Origin: Spirulina subsalsa PCC 9445
GTDB taxonomy: Bacteria > Cyanobacteriota > Cyanobacteriia > Cyanobacteriales > Spirulinaceae
DNA: 64,000 nt
NCBI RefSeq assembly: GCF_000314005.1
Contig: NZ_JH980292.1
Coordinates: 2,559,725 to 2,623,724 of the forward strand
Direction: 5' to 3'
Positions 46,521-54,752 of this stretch are shown here, in pieces (the stretch's first letter is position 1; each line of letters opens with the position of its first letter). Under the pieces are notes generated by a model. It saw nothing but the letters and a program-made list of their open reading frames with translations, was not told the DNA's origin and did not search any database. The translations under genes and the position numbers were made by a program.

Positions 46521-46983
46521 AATCTTCAACGCGACTCAACAGCATTTGAATCTCTTCTAAGGCCCGAGGAATATTCTGGGTCGTCAGGGGGGAAAAACTC
46601 TCCCCAAACTCGAAGTTTTCCGCCGGAATCAACACCCAATAACTGGCCGGAGTGACTCGATACAGCACTTGACACAAGGCCAGTAAGGACTGGGGATTAC
46701 TGGCATGGCCGAGGGGAGAGTGACTATTTTTGGGGTTAATAGGGGTCACTTGTACCCCGTTAGAGTCCCCGGTGTTGGGGTACACATCGACAAAAATCAC
46801 CTGTCGGGATTGGGCCATCTCGGCCGCTAATTCCGGGGTGAGTTGGTGGACGGCTAAACTGGAAACGCCCTCCAGTCCCCAACTTTCCACGGTTTCGGCG
46901 ATTTTCTGCCCGGCCCCGTCGTCACTGCGCAGGGTGTTTCCGTAGCCGATAATCAGGGTAGAACAGGGAGGGGGTGATTGCAT
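46507..46983 (-). CDS. [NiFe]-hydrogenase maturation protease (HoxW/HupW type)
   Basis: About 158 residues from ATG 46981-46983; a TTG at 47019 would overlap the phosphatase gene and is less likely. Features: GYGNTLRSDDGAG with a conserved acidic nickel ligand, VDVYPN, and HQLTPELAAEMA, the last typical of the bidirectional-hydrogenase type (HoxW) as I remember it. The enzyme clips the C-terminus of the hydrogenase large subunit after metal insertion. The hydrogenase itself is not in this window. It lies between a SpoIIE-type phosphatase and hypA. Confidence 0.88.
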   Translation of the reverse strand: MQSPPPCSTLIIGYGNTLRSDDGAGQKIAETVESWGLEGVSSLAVHQLTPELAAEMAQSRQVIFVDVYPNTGDSNGVQVTPINPKNSHSPLGHASNPQSLLALCQVLYRVTPASYWVLIPAENFEFGESFSPLTTQNIPRALEEIQMLLSRVEDYARS

Positions 46984-46999
46984 TCTGGGTGAATGGGGG

Positions 47000-48166
47000 T
47001 TAACAATACTCAATGTCAACTTCTTTTTGGCGATCGCGTAAAAATTTAACTAAATCTTCAATTAAGCTGCGTCGGATAGAAATATTTTTCGGCAGCAGGG
47101 GGTTTTGATAGAATTCGTTAATTTTCTGACCCACTAAAAACAAGATCGAATCGGCCTGTAAAATCTCCCGCGCTAACAAATAGGCCCCATTGGTATCCGA
47201 AGGCAGACGAGTTAAGTCACAATTACAGGCTTTAATATACTCCGTCGCCTTAGAAATGGTAAGAATCCCCTCCGTCACCAAATCCACCCCCTTTAACAGC
47301 CCAATGGGGGGCAGTTCCTTGCGCATAGTGCTAATATCCATTTCAATGCGATCGCCCAAATAAGTCGCGACAATATTCCCCGTCGTCCCCCCACAAATCA
47401 CCTTACGCCCCTCAAAATCCAACAAACGGCGCACATATTCCCCATCCCGTTTATTATCCAACGGCGGCCCCGTAAAAATCATGACCGGATTCCGTTGGCG
47501 AACATAAACCCCCACAAAGGTTGCATCATCCCCAATCTTGTCATGATACAACTTATGGGTTTCCTTAATTACATTCTGAACAATCCGTTGAGAAGTATTC
47601 CCATCCTTCAAAAAAACCGACTCAATATGTTTAGAAATATTGTCCCAGCCCCAACCAAAATTTAACTCAACCCCCATCCCTGCATACAACACCCCATCAC
47701 TAATTGCCCCTAAAAAATCCCCCCGTTCTAAATACCCCTCCCCTACCTTAATTTTCCGATCTAAAATTAACTCTGTCTTTAAATCCAACCGATGAACTTT
47801 CCCCTTGCGGAAGTAAAAGCAGGGCGGATTATCAAAATTAATCACCTTAAAATGATTCGTTTCGTTATCAATTTGAATAATCGTAAACGTCGAATAGGCA
47901 ATTTTCCGCACCTGACAAATCGGCAATGTGGCGATAATCGTTTTTAAGACCTCCTCCAACGGCACATCTGCATTTAACATCGTAGACAGAATTTCCGTCG
48001 TCAGCGTCGCCAAAATATTCGCCTTTACCCCACTCCCCAACCCATCAGAAATAACAACCGTTGTTTTCGTCTCCGCCTTAATAAACTTAACCTTATCCCC
48101 ACACAACTCCTCACCTTGTTTATTTAAACTGAGGGTATAAATATCTAGGAAATTATCAACAGTCAT
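47000..48166 (-). CDS. SpoIIE/PP2C-type serine phosphatase linked to hydrogenase genes
   Basis: 388 residues, no membrane part. A PP2C/SpoIIE domain covers about 1-225 with the metal-binding Asp motifs VVISDGLGSG, GDFLGAISDGVLYAG and GDDATFVGVYV intact. A C-terminal domain of about 160 residues has FTGPPLDNKRD, VICGGTTGNIVATYLG and LVTEGILTISKA. From memory this two-part architecture is the SpoIIE-like protein found beside [FeFe]-hydrogenase genes in Clostridia and Thermotogae. It should dephosphorylate a Ser/Thr-phosphoprotein, and the neighbouring PAS and Fe-S proteins probably feed it a redox signal. ATG at 48164-48166. Confidence 0.88.
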   Translation of the reverse strand: MTVDNFLDIYTLSLNKQGEELCGDKVKFIKAETKTTVVISDGLGSGVKANILATLTTEILSTMLNADVPLEEVLKTIIATLPICQVRKIAYSTFTIIQIDNETNHFKVINFDNPPCFYFRKGKVHRLDLKTELILDRKIKVGEGYLERGDFLGAISDGVLYAGMGVELNFGWGWDNISKHIESVFLKDGNTSQRIVQNVIKETHKLYHDKIGDDATFVGVYVRQRNPVMIFTGPPLDNKRDGEYVRRLLDFEGRKVICGGTTGNIVATYLGDRIEMDISTMRKELPPIGLLKGVDLVTEGILTISKATEYIKACNCDLTRLPSDTNGAYLLAREILQADSILFLVGQKINEFYQNPLLPKNISIRRSLIEDLVKFLRDRQKEVDIEYC

Positions 48167-48235
48167 AAAAGTTTATTTAAACAATCCGCAATTTTTATCC
48201 AAAAAGCATCCCCAACACCGCACAGCGCCAACCGA

Positions 48236-48745
48236 TTAATCTTGCTCCAACATCTGAATAATTTTTAATAAACTCACCTTAGTTTCCGCCGTCGTTTCGC
48301 CCAACAAACCCGCGATTTCTTGCACTACTTTCATCTGATTGTCAACCACTTCGTTAACTTTTTTAATGGTTTCATTCTTGATTTTGCGTAACTCCCGCTT
48401 TTGGTCTAACTCGTGGGTCATATTCACCATAATACAGGCCACAATACTCTGATCTTCAATGGGAAAAATGACCTGATTCACATATAAATGATACTGGGAA
48501 TATTCCTTTTCCTTCCCGCGAATCACCTCATTTGTCTCCCACACCTGCTTAAAGTCTTGGATATCGTCTTCATCTAAAAATAAAGACACAGGCTGATCAA
48601 TAATATCCGCCGTTTGGACATTAAACATGGTACAAAATGCCGGATTCACTAACTTAACGTGCATATCCGCATCCACAACAATCAAAGCATTGGGGTCATA
48701 TTTCCAGATTAATCGCCACAGATGATCCTGATTAGTTTCTGACAT
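48236..48745 (-). CDS. PAS-domain protein with C-terminal helical output segment
   Basis: About 169 residues from ATG 48743-48745, preceded by AAGGA, overlapping the end of the Fe-S protein gene by 14 bases. One PAS domain (about 15-115, VVDADMHVKLVNPAFCTMFNV) and a long helix ending EIAGLLGETTAETKVSLLKI. That tail motif is a feature I remember from PAS proteins next to hydrogenase SpoIIE genes. It is not a kinase: no H box or ATPase. Probably a sensory adaptor; Cys in NPAFCTMF could serve a cofactor or redox role. Confidence 0.85.
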   Translation of the reverse strand: MSETNQDHLWRLIWKYDPNALIVVDADMHVKLVNPAFCTMFNVQTADIIDQPVSLFLDEDDIQDFKQVWETNEVIRGKEKEYSQYHLYVNQVIFPIEDQSIVACIMVNMTHELDQKRELRKIKNETIKKVNEVVDNQMKVVQEIAGLLGETTAETKVSLLKIIQMLEQD

Positions 48746-49010
48746 TTTCCTTCGTTTCTTGAATAGCAGGTAAAATCTCTTGAATGAACTTCGCCTCGAC
48801 ATTTTGTGGATTAATACTCACAAAATGCTGTTCTTCAAACTTCATCACAATGCCATAACTACAAGTTTCGAGACAAAAAGAACCCTTAAGTTCAATTTTA
48901 TCATTGAGGTCATATTCTGCCAGTAATTCTTGTAACTTCGGGAGGACTTCATAAACTCCCATCTGATGACAAGCAGACCCCATACAGAGGTAAAGATTGC
49001 GTTTTTCCAT
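48732..49010 (-). CDS. Thioredoxin-like [2Fe-2S] ferredoxin (NuoE/HoxE-type fold)
   Basis: 92 residues with four cluster Cys in CX4C and CX3C spacing: Cys9 and Cys14 (LCMGSACHQMG), Cys46 and Cys50 (FCLETCSYG). This is the C-terminal ferredoxin domain of NuoE or HoxE-like subunits as a stand-alone protein. It could be a redox sensor or electron carrier for the PAS and SpoIIE proteins encoded next. Its stop overlaps the PAS gene start. ATG at 49008-49010. Confidence 0.92.
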   Translation of the reverse strand: MEKRNLYLCMGSACHQMGVYEVLPKLQELLAEYDLNDKIELKGSFCLETCSYGIVMKFEEQHFVSINPQNVEAKFIQEILPAIQETKENVRN

Positions 49011-49021
49011 AATTTTAGATT

Positions 49022-49110
49022 GAGGGAACGGGGAACGGGGAACAGGGGGGAGAGGGGGAGTTAATAATTATTACCTATTACCTATTACCCATTACCCATT
49101 ACCTATTCCC
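49022..49110. repeat. Composite heptanucleotide repeat (STRR) between adhE and the Fe-S gene
   Basis: A GGGAACG/GGGAACA tract, then TTAATAATTATT, then TTACCTA/TTACCCA heptamers. The same three-part order occurs inside the MITE at 53880-54063. It occupies nearly the whole gap of 114 bases in the cluster and may influence how far adhE transcription reads through. Confidence 0.85.
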
Positions 49111-49124
49111 CAAAAATCACGACC

Positions 49125-51803
49125 TTAAGATAGAACCATCTCCGGTAATACATTTAACTCTGGTTTGTGACCATTGCCACTAATTTCTACCTTGATATCT
49201 TCACTTACTAACGGTTTCCCTTCGTAAGCATCAATGATTAACTGCTTCAAGTCTTTAATCAAGGGATAACGAGGATTTGCCCCCGTGCATTGGTCATCAA
49301 AAGCTTGATCAGCCACCTGATCTAACTGCGCATAAAAGACACTGGGATCATCCTTCAGCCATTCCTTCATACTCTTAGGAATTCCTACTTTTGCCTTCAA
49401 ATCTTCCACAGCCGCAATGAGCAGATCCACCTTTTCATCTTCCGTCTCACCGCCCAATTTTAAATGATCCGCAATGCGAGAATACCGCCATTTTGCATTA
49501 GGATATTTATACTGGGAGAACGTCGCCTGCTTAAAGGGAACATCCGTCGCATTGTAACGGATAATATGGGAGATCATAAAAGCATTGGCTAATCCGTGAG
49601 GAATGTGGAATGTCCCCCCCAATTGGTGGGCGATGGAGTGACAAATCCCCAAGAAACCGTTAGCAAAAGCCATCCCTGCCATAGTCGCGGCATAGTGGAC
49701 TTTTTCCCGTGCTTTTAGGTCTTTTGCCCCATTTTCATAGGAACTGGGCAAGTATTTAAACAACAAGCGAATCGCTTCCAATGCTAACCCATTGGTATAT
49801 TCTGAAGCCAACACAGAAACATAAGCTTCTATGGCGTGGGTTAAGGCATCAATCCCCCCAAAAGCGGTTAAACTCTTGGGCATATTTAACACCAATTGCG
49901 GGTCAACAATTGCGATATTCGGCGTTAACGCATAATCCGCCAGAGGGTATTTAATATTATTGCGGCGATCCGTGACAACGGCAAAAGGTGTTACTTCTGA
50001 ACCCGTCCCTGATGTGGTAGGAATAGCCACCATAATGGCTTTTTCTCCCAAGGGGGGCAACTCATAAACCCGTTTGCGAATGTCCATAAAACGCATGGCC
50101 AACCCTTCAAATTCAATGTCGGGATGTTCATACATTAACCACATGATTTTTGCCGCATCCATCGGCGAACCCCCACCCAAAGCAATAATCACATCTGGGT
50201 TAAAGGTTTTCATCAAGCTTAAACCCCGTTCAACGGTGTCTAACGAGGGGTCAGGTTCTACATCATAAAATGTGTCGTATTTTAGACCAATTTCGTCTAA
50301 AACATCTTCTACGGGGCCCGTCATCCCTAAATCATAGAGGGGTTTGTCGGTGACAATAAATGCCCGACGTTTTCCGACTAATTCTTTCAAAGCAACGGGA
50401 AGAGAACCATATTTAAAATACACTTTGGGAGGAACACGGAACCATAACATATTCTCCCGACGTTCGGCTACCGTTTTAATATTCAGCAGGTGATGAGGTT
50501 CTACATTTTCGCTGATGGAATTGCCCCCCCATGTCCCACAACCAAGGGTTAAAGAGGGGTCTAAGCGGAAGTTATATAAATCCCCAATTGCCCCCTGAGA
50601 GGAGGGGGTATTAATTAACACCCGGGCGGTTTCTACGCGGTCTTCAAAGGCTTTAATGTGGTCAATATTGCCGGGGTTGGTATAAAGGGCGGCTGTGTGT
50701 CCTCGTCCTCCAAATTGGACTAATTGAGAGGCTTTACTAACAGCATCTTCGTAATCTTTCGCCCGATACATGGCTAAGACGGGGGAGAGTTTTTCGTAGG
50801 CAAAGGGTTCATCTGAACCGATGGTTTCTGCTTCGCCAATAATAACCCGTGTTCCGGGGGGTAGGGTAATCCCAGCAAGGGCGGCAATTTGTTCTACAGG
50901 TTGCCCTACAATATCACCATTTAAACGGCCGTTGATGATGATTTTTTCGCCCAGTCGTTGCTTTTCGTCTGGTGTGAGGAAGTAAGCGCCGCGATCGCAA
51001 AATTCCTGACGCACTTCATCATAAACATCCTCCACCACAATCACCGATTGTTCACTGGCACAAATCATCCCATTATCAAAGGTCTTACTTAAGATAATGG
51101 ATGACACCGCCATTTTAATATGAGCCGTCGAGTCAATGAGCGCCGGAGTATTTCCTGCACCTACCCCCAAGGAAGGATTCCCCGAAGAATAGGCCGCTTT
51201 CACCATCCCCGGCCCCCCAGTGGCCAGAATTAATTTCACATCAGGATGCTGCATCAAGGCCTGAGATAAGGGCACCGTTGGTTCATCAATCCAGCCAATA
51301 ATCCCATCCGGTGCGCCTGCTTCTACGGCCGCTTTTAAGACAATTTTAGCCGCTTCTGAGGTGCAACCTTTTGCCCGAGGGTGAGGGGAGAAAATAATCC
51401 CATTGCGGGTTTTTAGGGCAATTAAGGCTTTAAAAATTGCCGTAGATGTAGGGTTAGTTGTGGGGACAATTCCGGCTAAAATTCCCACAGGTTCGGCAAT
51501 TCTTTGAATCCCAAAGGATTTGTCTTCTTCAATGACCCCGCAGGTCTTTTCTCCTTTGTACTTATTATAAATAATCTCCGAAGCAAAGTGATTTTTAATT
51601 ACTTTATCTTCGACTATCCCCATACCTGTTTCAGCTACGGCCATTTTCGCCAAAGGAATCCGAGCCGCATTGGCGGCTAGAGCCGCTTTTTTAAAGATAT
51701 AATCAACTTGTTCTTGACTATAACTGGCGTAGGCTTGTTGTGCTGTTTTAACTCGTTCTACGAGGGCTTCTAAGCTTTCTGTACTGTTAACAGTCAATAC
51801 CAT
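49125..51803 (-). CDS. adhE: Bifunctional acetaldehyde-CoA/alcohol dehydrogenase AdhE
   Basis: 892 residues, standard length. The N-terminal aldehyde dehydrogenase half (1-440) has the catalytic Cys in NGMICASEQS and the NAD loop LATGGPGMVKAAYSSG. A linker leads to the C-terminal iron-dependent alcohol dehydrogenase (460-865) with GGGSPMDAAK, the metal His in FGGIDALTHAIEA and CHSIAHQLGG. It reduces acetyl-CoA to ethanol and reoxidises NADH during dark fermentation. It lies directly upstream of the Fe-S/PAS/phosphatase/hydrogenase-maturation genes on the same strand. ATG at 51801-51803 with AGGAG-like bases in the leader. Confidence 0.98.
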   Translation of the reverse strand: MVLTVNSTESLEALVERVKTAQQAYASYSQEQVDYIFKKAALAANAARIPLAKMAVAETGMGIVEDKVIKNHFASEIIYNKYKGEKTCGVIEEDKSFGIQRIAEPVGILAGIVPTTNPTSTAIFKALIALKTRNGIIFSPHPRAKGCTSEAAKIVLKAAVEAGAPDGIIGWIDEPTVPLSQALMQHPDVKLILATGGPGMVKAAYSSGNPSLGVGAGNTPALIDSTAHIKMAVSSIILSKTFDNGMICASEQSVIVVEDVYDEVRQEFCDRGAYFLTPDEKQRLGEKIIINGRLNGDIVGQPVEQIAALAGITLPPGTRVIIGEAETIGSDEPFAYEKLSPVLAMYRAKDYEDAVSKASQLVQFGGRGHTAALYTNPGNIDHIKAFEDRVETARVLINTPSSQGAIGDLYNFRLDPSLTLGCGTWGGNSISENVEPHHLLNIKTVAERRENMLWFRVPPKVYFKYGSLPVALKELVGKRRAFIVTDKPLYDLGMTGPVEDVLDEIGLKYDTFYDVEPDPSLDTVERGLSLMKTFNPDVIIALGGGSPMDAAKIMWLMYEHPDIEFEGLAMRFMDIRKRVYELPPLGEKAIMVAIPTTSGTGSEVTPFAVVTDRRNNIKYPLADYALTPNIAIVDPQLVLNMPKSLTAFGGIDALTHAIEAYVSVLASEYTNGLALEAIRLLFKYLPSSYENGAKDLKAREKVHYAATMAGMAFANGFLGICHSIAHQLGGTFHIPHGLANAFMISHIIRYNATDVPFKQATFSQYKYPNAKWRYSRIADHLKLGGETEDEKVDLLIAAVEDLKAKVGIPKSMKEWLKDDPSVFYAQLDQVADQAFDDQCTGANPRYPLIKDLKQLIIDAYEGKPLVSEDIKVEISGNGHKPELNVLPEMVLS

Positions 51804-52385
51804 AGGATTTGTCTGCTCCTAAGTTTTGGATGAAACGTGCTTTCGTGTAGGCAGATGATCTACCTCCATCTCTCATGTTATCGTTCTACTCTCAATTAGT
51901 GGGGTGATTTTCCATAGGGTGGGCTTTTCTTAATCTCTGGTTAAGGATTGCCTAGTGCAAATTTTCTGGGTTGGGGCCTGTCTTCTGGTTTAAATAGCTA
52001 ACAGATGAGCTTAGTTTTTTAACCTATTTTTTATTGACCTGATTTGTTTTTTTTGCTATAATACAATACTAGGATTTATAGTATGCCTATCTTAATCTCC
52101 CACTACATGATGCTGGATTGAATGATGAAAAATTCAGATTTTGTAAGAGCAAGTATTGAATTATTTCCTTTGAATTTGGCTGTAAGCTGGTTTTCTTTCG
52201 TTATAACTGATTCATAAGGGTTGCAGACTTTTCTGATAGTTCTTGAGTTTGTCTGTTACTCCTTCCATCGACAATCTGATCAACGAGGTGCAATTCAAAC
52301 TCATTGTAGTCACTACAGAGCGCTCGCAAGCCGTGCAGAATAGTGCTAGAGTAAAGCGGAGCATGGCAAGGTTTGAGCATAACCA
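51804..52385. other. Divergent intergenic region between adhE and a coiled-coil gene
   Basis: About 580 AT-rich bases. It contains a consensus promoter on the plus strand (52034-52062). Open frames on the minus strand at 52201-52428 lack ribosome binding sites and protein-like composition. The 320 bases between the promoter and the next start could hold a small RNA or a long leader. Confidence 0.5.
52034..52062 (+). promoter_or_regulatory. Consensus sigma-70 promoter
   Basis: TTGACC at 52034-52039 and TATAAT at 52057-52062 separated by exactly 17 bases. Transcription would begin near 52070, about 315 bases before the coiled-coil gene. Confidence 0.75.
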
Positions 52386-52916
52386 ATGAGTGAAGAACTG
52401 ATGCAATGGTTGGCGGAAATTCGGGCATTACGCCAACAATTGACCCAAGCTGAACGCGATCGCGATACTGCCCTAGAAAGTGCCGCCCACTGGCGCAAAC
52501 TGTACAATATCGAAGCGCGACAAAGACGCACCGAAGCCAGACTAGCCCAAGAGGAACAGAATCGTCTGCAACGGGAATTAGGCAAACTCCAAGACGGTCC
52601 GATGCTGATTCGGGGGAATACCATTGAGGCTGAAGTGGGGGGATTTCCTGAATTAGAGGGGATTCAGGATGTCACCCATCTTCGACAAATGCTGATGACG
52701 GTGATGCAGGAACGCGATCGCGCCCTTGAAGCCCTGAAACTAGAACAGGAAAACCATGTTCACACCCGCAAAAGTCTAACCGCCGTTATTGGGGATACGA
52801 TTGAGCAATTAGCCCGTCAACGGGGAGAGAATCGTGAGGGTCAAGGTAGCCCATCGGATTCCTTAGATAAACTCGAACAAACTGCCAATAAACCAGAGAT
52901 AAAAAATAAAAAATAA
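52386..52916 (+). CDS. Coiled-coil protein of unknown function
   Basis: 176 residues, highly charged. Long heptad helices (about 1-70 and 98-130; RALRQQLTQAERDRDTAL, LMTVMQERDRALEALKLEQE) flank a short beta-like segment around MLIRGNTIEAEVGGFPEL. No signal or membrane part. The basic tail ends PEIKNKK. The last 54 bases overlap the convergent exchanger gene. I do not recognise a named family. Confidence 0.8.
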   Translation: MSEELMQWLAEIRALRQQLTQAERDRDTALESAAHWRKLYNIEARQRRTEARLAQEEQNRLQRELGKLQDGPMLIRGNTIEAEVGGFPELEGIQDVTHLRQMLMTVMQERDRALEALKLEQENHVHTRKSLTAVIGDTIEQLARQRGENREGQGSPSDSLDKLEQTANKPEIKNKK

Positions 52917-53807
52917 CCACCCTTCCCACCGAGTAATCTGTTTATCTTGGGTGACAAAGAAAAACATTAAGGTTCCGGCTAACATAGTGGCCATGCCATG
53001 AAATAGCAGTTCTGGAGGGATGATGAGCTTACCCACTAAACGGGGAATTCCCATCACCACTAAGGTATTAAAAATATTCGATCCTAAAACATTACCGACG
53101 GCAATTTCTATATTGCCCTTGCGGGCGGCACTAAAACTGACAAAAAACTCAGGTAAGGAGGTGCCGATAGCCACCACACTCACGGCAATAACGGCTGTTC
53201 CAATTTGGAGGATTTCCGCGAGTTCAATGACGGATTCAACGGTGTATTTTGCCCCCAAAAAGATGGCCGTGGCACTGAGGACAATCCAGCCGATTTGCTT
53301 CCAAATAAAGCCCGTCTGAGGTTCTAAGTCACAAGCTTCTGCGCTTTCTTGTTCCCGACTGCTGACGGTATAAATGGAATAGGTAATATACCCGGCAATA
53401 CAGAGGAGCGCCTCAAAAAAGGAAAAATGGCGATCGCTGACCATCAACGCCCATAAAAAGGCAGACCCCACAAATAGGGGCAAATCAACATGAATCAGTT
53501 CAAATTGAATCTTTAACTTACGATGGAGAACGGAAGCCGCTCCAATAATTAGAAAAATATTAGCAATATTTGAGCCAACAACATTCCCAAAAACGATTTC
53601 TGAGGAATTTTGGAGGACGGCTAAAACCGAGGAAACTAATTCCGGTAACGATGTCCCAATAGCAACAATAGTTACGCCTACAATGAAAGCCGGAAGACGC
53701 AAATAAAGACCGATTTTTTCGGCCGCTTCAATGAAGATGTCAGAGGCTTTGGCTAAAACAGCTAAACTGATAATAAGAACCAGTAACCACAAAATTAAAG
53801 GAGACAT
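52863..53807 (-). CDS. Na+/Ca2+ exchanger family protein (CaCA, YrbG-like)
   Basis: 314 residues, ten membrane segments in two homologous halves. Each half carries the alpha repeat: GTSLPELVSSVLA with GNVVGSNIANI in the first, and GTSLPEFFVSF with GNVLGSNIFNT in the second, including the ion-binding Glu and Asn/Ser. It exports Ca2+ in exchange for Na+ or H+. ATG at 53805-53807. Its 3' end overlaps the coiled-coil gene. Confidence 0.94.
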   Translation of the reverse strand: MSPLILWLLVLIISLAVLAKASDIFIEAAEKIGLYLRLPAFIVGVTIVAIGTSLPELVSSVLAVLQNSSEIVFGNVVGSNIANIFLIIGAASVLHRKLKIQFELIHVDLPLFVGSAFLWALMVSDRHFSFFEALLCIAGYITYSIYTVSSREQESAEACDLEPQTGFIWKQIGWIVLSATAIFLGAKYTVESVIELAEILQIGTAVIAVSVVAIGTSLPEFFVSFSAARKGNIEIAVGNVLGSNIFNTLVVMGIPRLVGKLIIPPELLFHGMATMLAGTLMFFFVTQDKQITRWEGWLFFIFYLWFIGSLFEFI

Positions 53808-53879
53808 TATTCCCTGAATGAGAGGACAAATGGCTTAACTTTTCAGTCTTGGGCGTAGGTGAATTGAGCATTTATCCTA

Positions 53880-54063
53880 GGGTCTGCTGAATAACACCAG
53901 ACGCTAGGCTCAACAAGGGAACAGGGAGAGAGGGGGAGCAGGGGAGCAGGGGGGCAGGGGAGCAGGGGAGAATTGATAATTATTCCCTATCACCTATCAC
54001 CTATTCTCTATTCCCGACTCCCGACTCCTGACTCCCCAACTCTCGGACTTATTCAGCAAGCCC
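53880..54063. mobile_element. MITE with terminal inverted repeats, 7-bp target duplication and STRR core
   Basis: Left end GGGTCTGCTGAATAA (53880-53894) and right end TTATTCAGCAAGCCC (54049-54063) are inverted repeats with 13 of 15 matching. Both are flanked by TATCCTA (53873-53879 and 54064-54070), a 7-base target duplication. The interior is non-coding and made of G-rich heptamers, an AATTGATAATTATT joint and CCTATCA heptamers. It is 184 bases long, so it would need a transposase in trans. Confidence 0.8.
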
Positions 54064-54126
54064 TATCCTAGATTAGGGGCTTGACAAAATGCACAAAGAC
54101 CAGTAAAGCCCCCACTTAAATTTGAC

Positions 54127-54465
54127 TTAAGCTTCTACTGCTACAGGTTCCGACTCCTCGGATTCCGCTTTATCCTCATCTAACTTTAAGGTGATATAGC
54201 GGATCACTTCTTCACTTAAACGCATCGCCCGTTCAACGGGAGCCGTTTGGGAACCATCGCCTTGGTAATGTACTAAAACATAAATCCCATCTTGGAAGCG
54301 TTGGATTTCGTAAGCTAAACGGCGGCGGCCCCAGATTTTACTTTGAATAGAACTTGCGCCTAAATTGGCTAACATCTCTTGATATTTACGGGTGGCTTCG
54401 TTAACCTGATCCTCAGATAAATCAGGACGCAGGACATACATCATTTCGTAGCTACGAATTGTCAT
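54127..54465 (-). CDS. rpsF: 30S ribosomal protein S6
   Basis: 112 residues from ATG 54463-54465, with AGGAG 10 bases upstream; an upstream alternative start is rejected. S6 features: [36 protein letters not shown] and [11 protein letters not shown], with an acidic C-terminal extension. It binds the central domain of 16S rRNA with S18. Here it stands alone, without rpsR. Confidence 0.97.
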   Translation of the reverse strand: MTIRSYEMMYVLRPDLSEDQVNEATRKYQEMLANLGASSIQSKIWGRRRLAYEIQRFQDGIYVLVHYQGDGSQTAPVERAMRLSEEVIRYITLKLDEDKAESEESEPVAVEA

Positions 54466-54752
54466 GGTAATTTTACTCCTTCTGGACAAAATGTTATGAA
54501 CACAATGTTATGAACACAATGGCCTCCGTCCTCTGGGTGTTTCTCTCGGTTTAATCCTGCAAAGAGGCAACCCACAGGCAGAAGCAAGGATTGGTGCTGT
54601 TCCTCCAATTGAATGGGTGGGGCAACAAGCCGGATCTTATCCTAACATTTTTTGGCGGCTTATGCCCTCGCTCAAACTTCCCCTGAGTGAAAGTAGCCTA
54701 GGCGAGACTGTTCTATAATTATCCTTTAAATTTACAGGCAGTTTCTAGACTT

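Noticed and set aside
49022-49110. CRISPR-like array
   Set aside because: Direct heptamer repeats without spacers; this is a short tandem repeat, not an array, and no cas genes are present.
52201-52428. 75-codon frame on the minus strand upstream of the coiled-coil gene
   Set aside because: It overlaps the start of the plus-strand gene and lacks a ribosome binding site.
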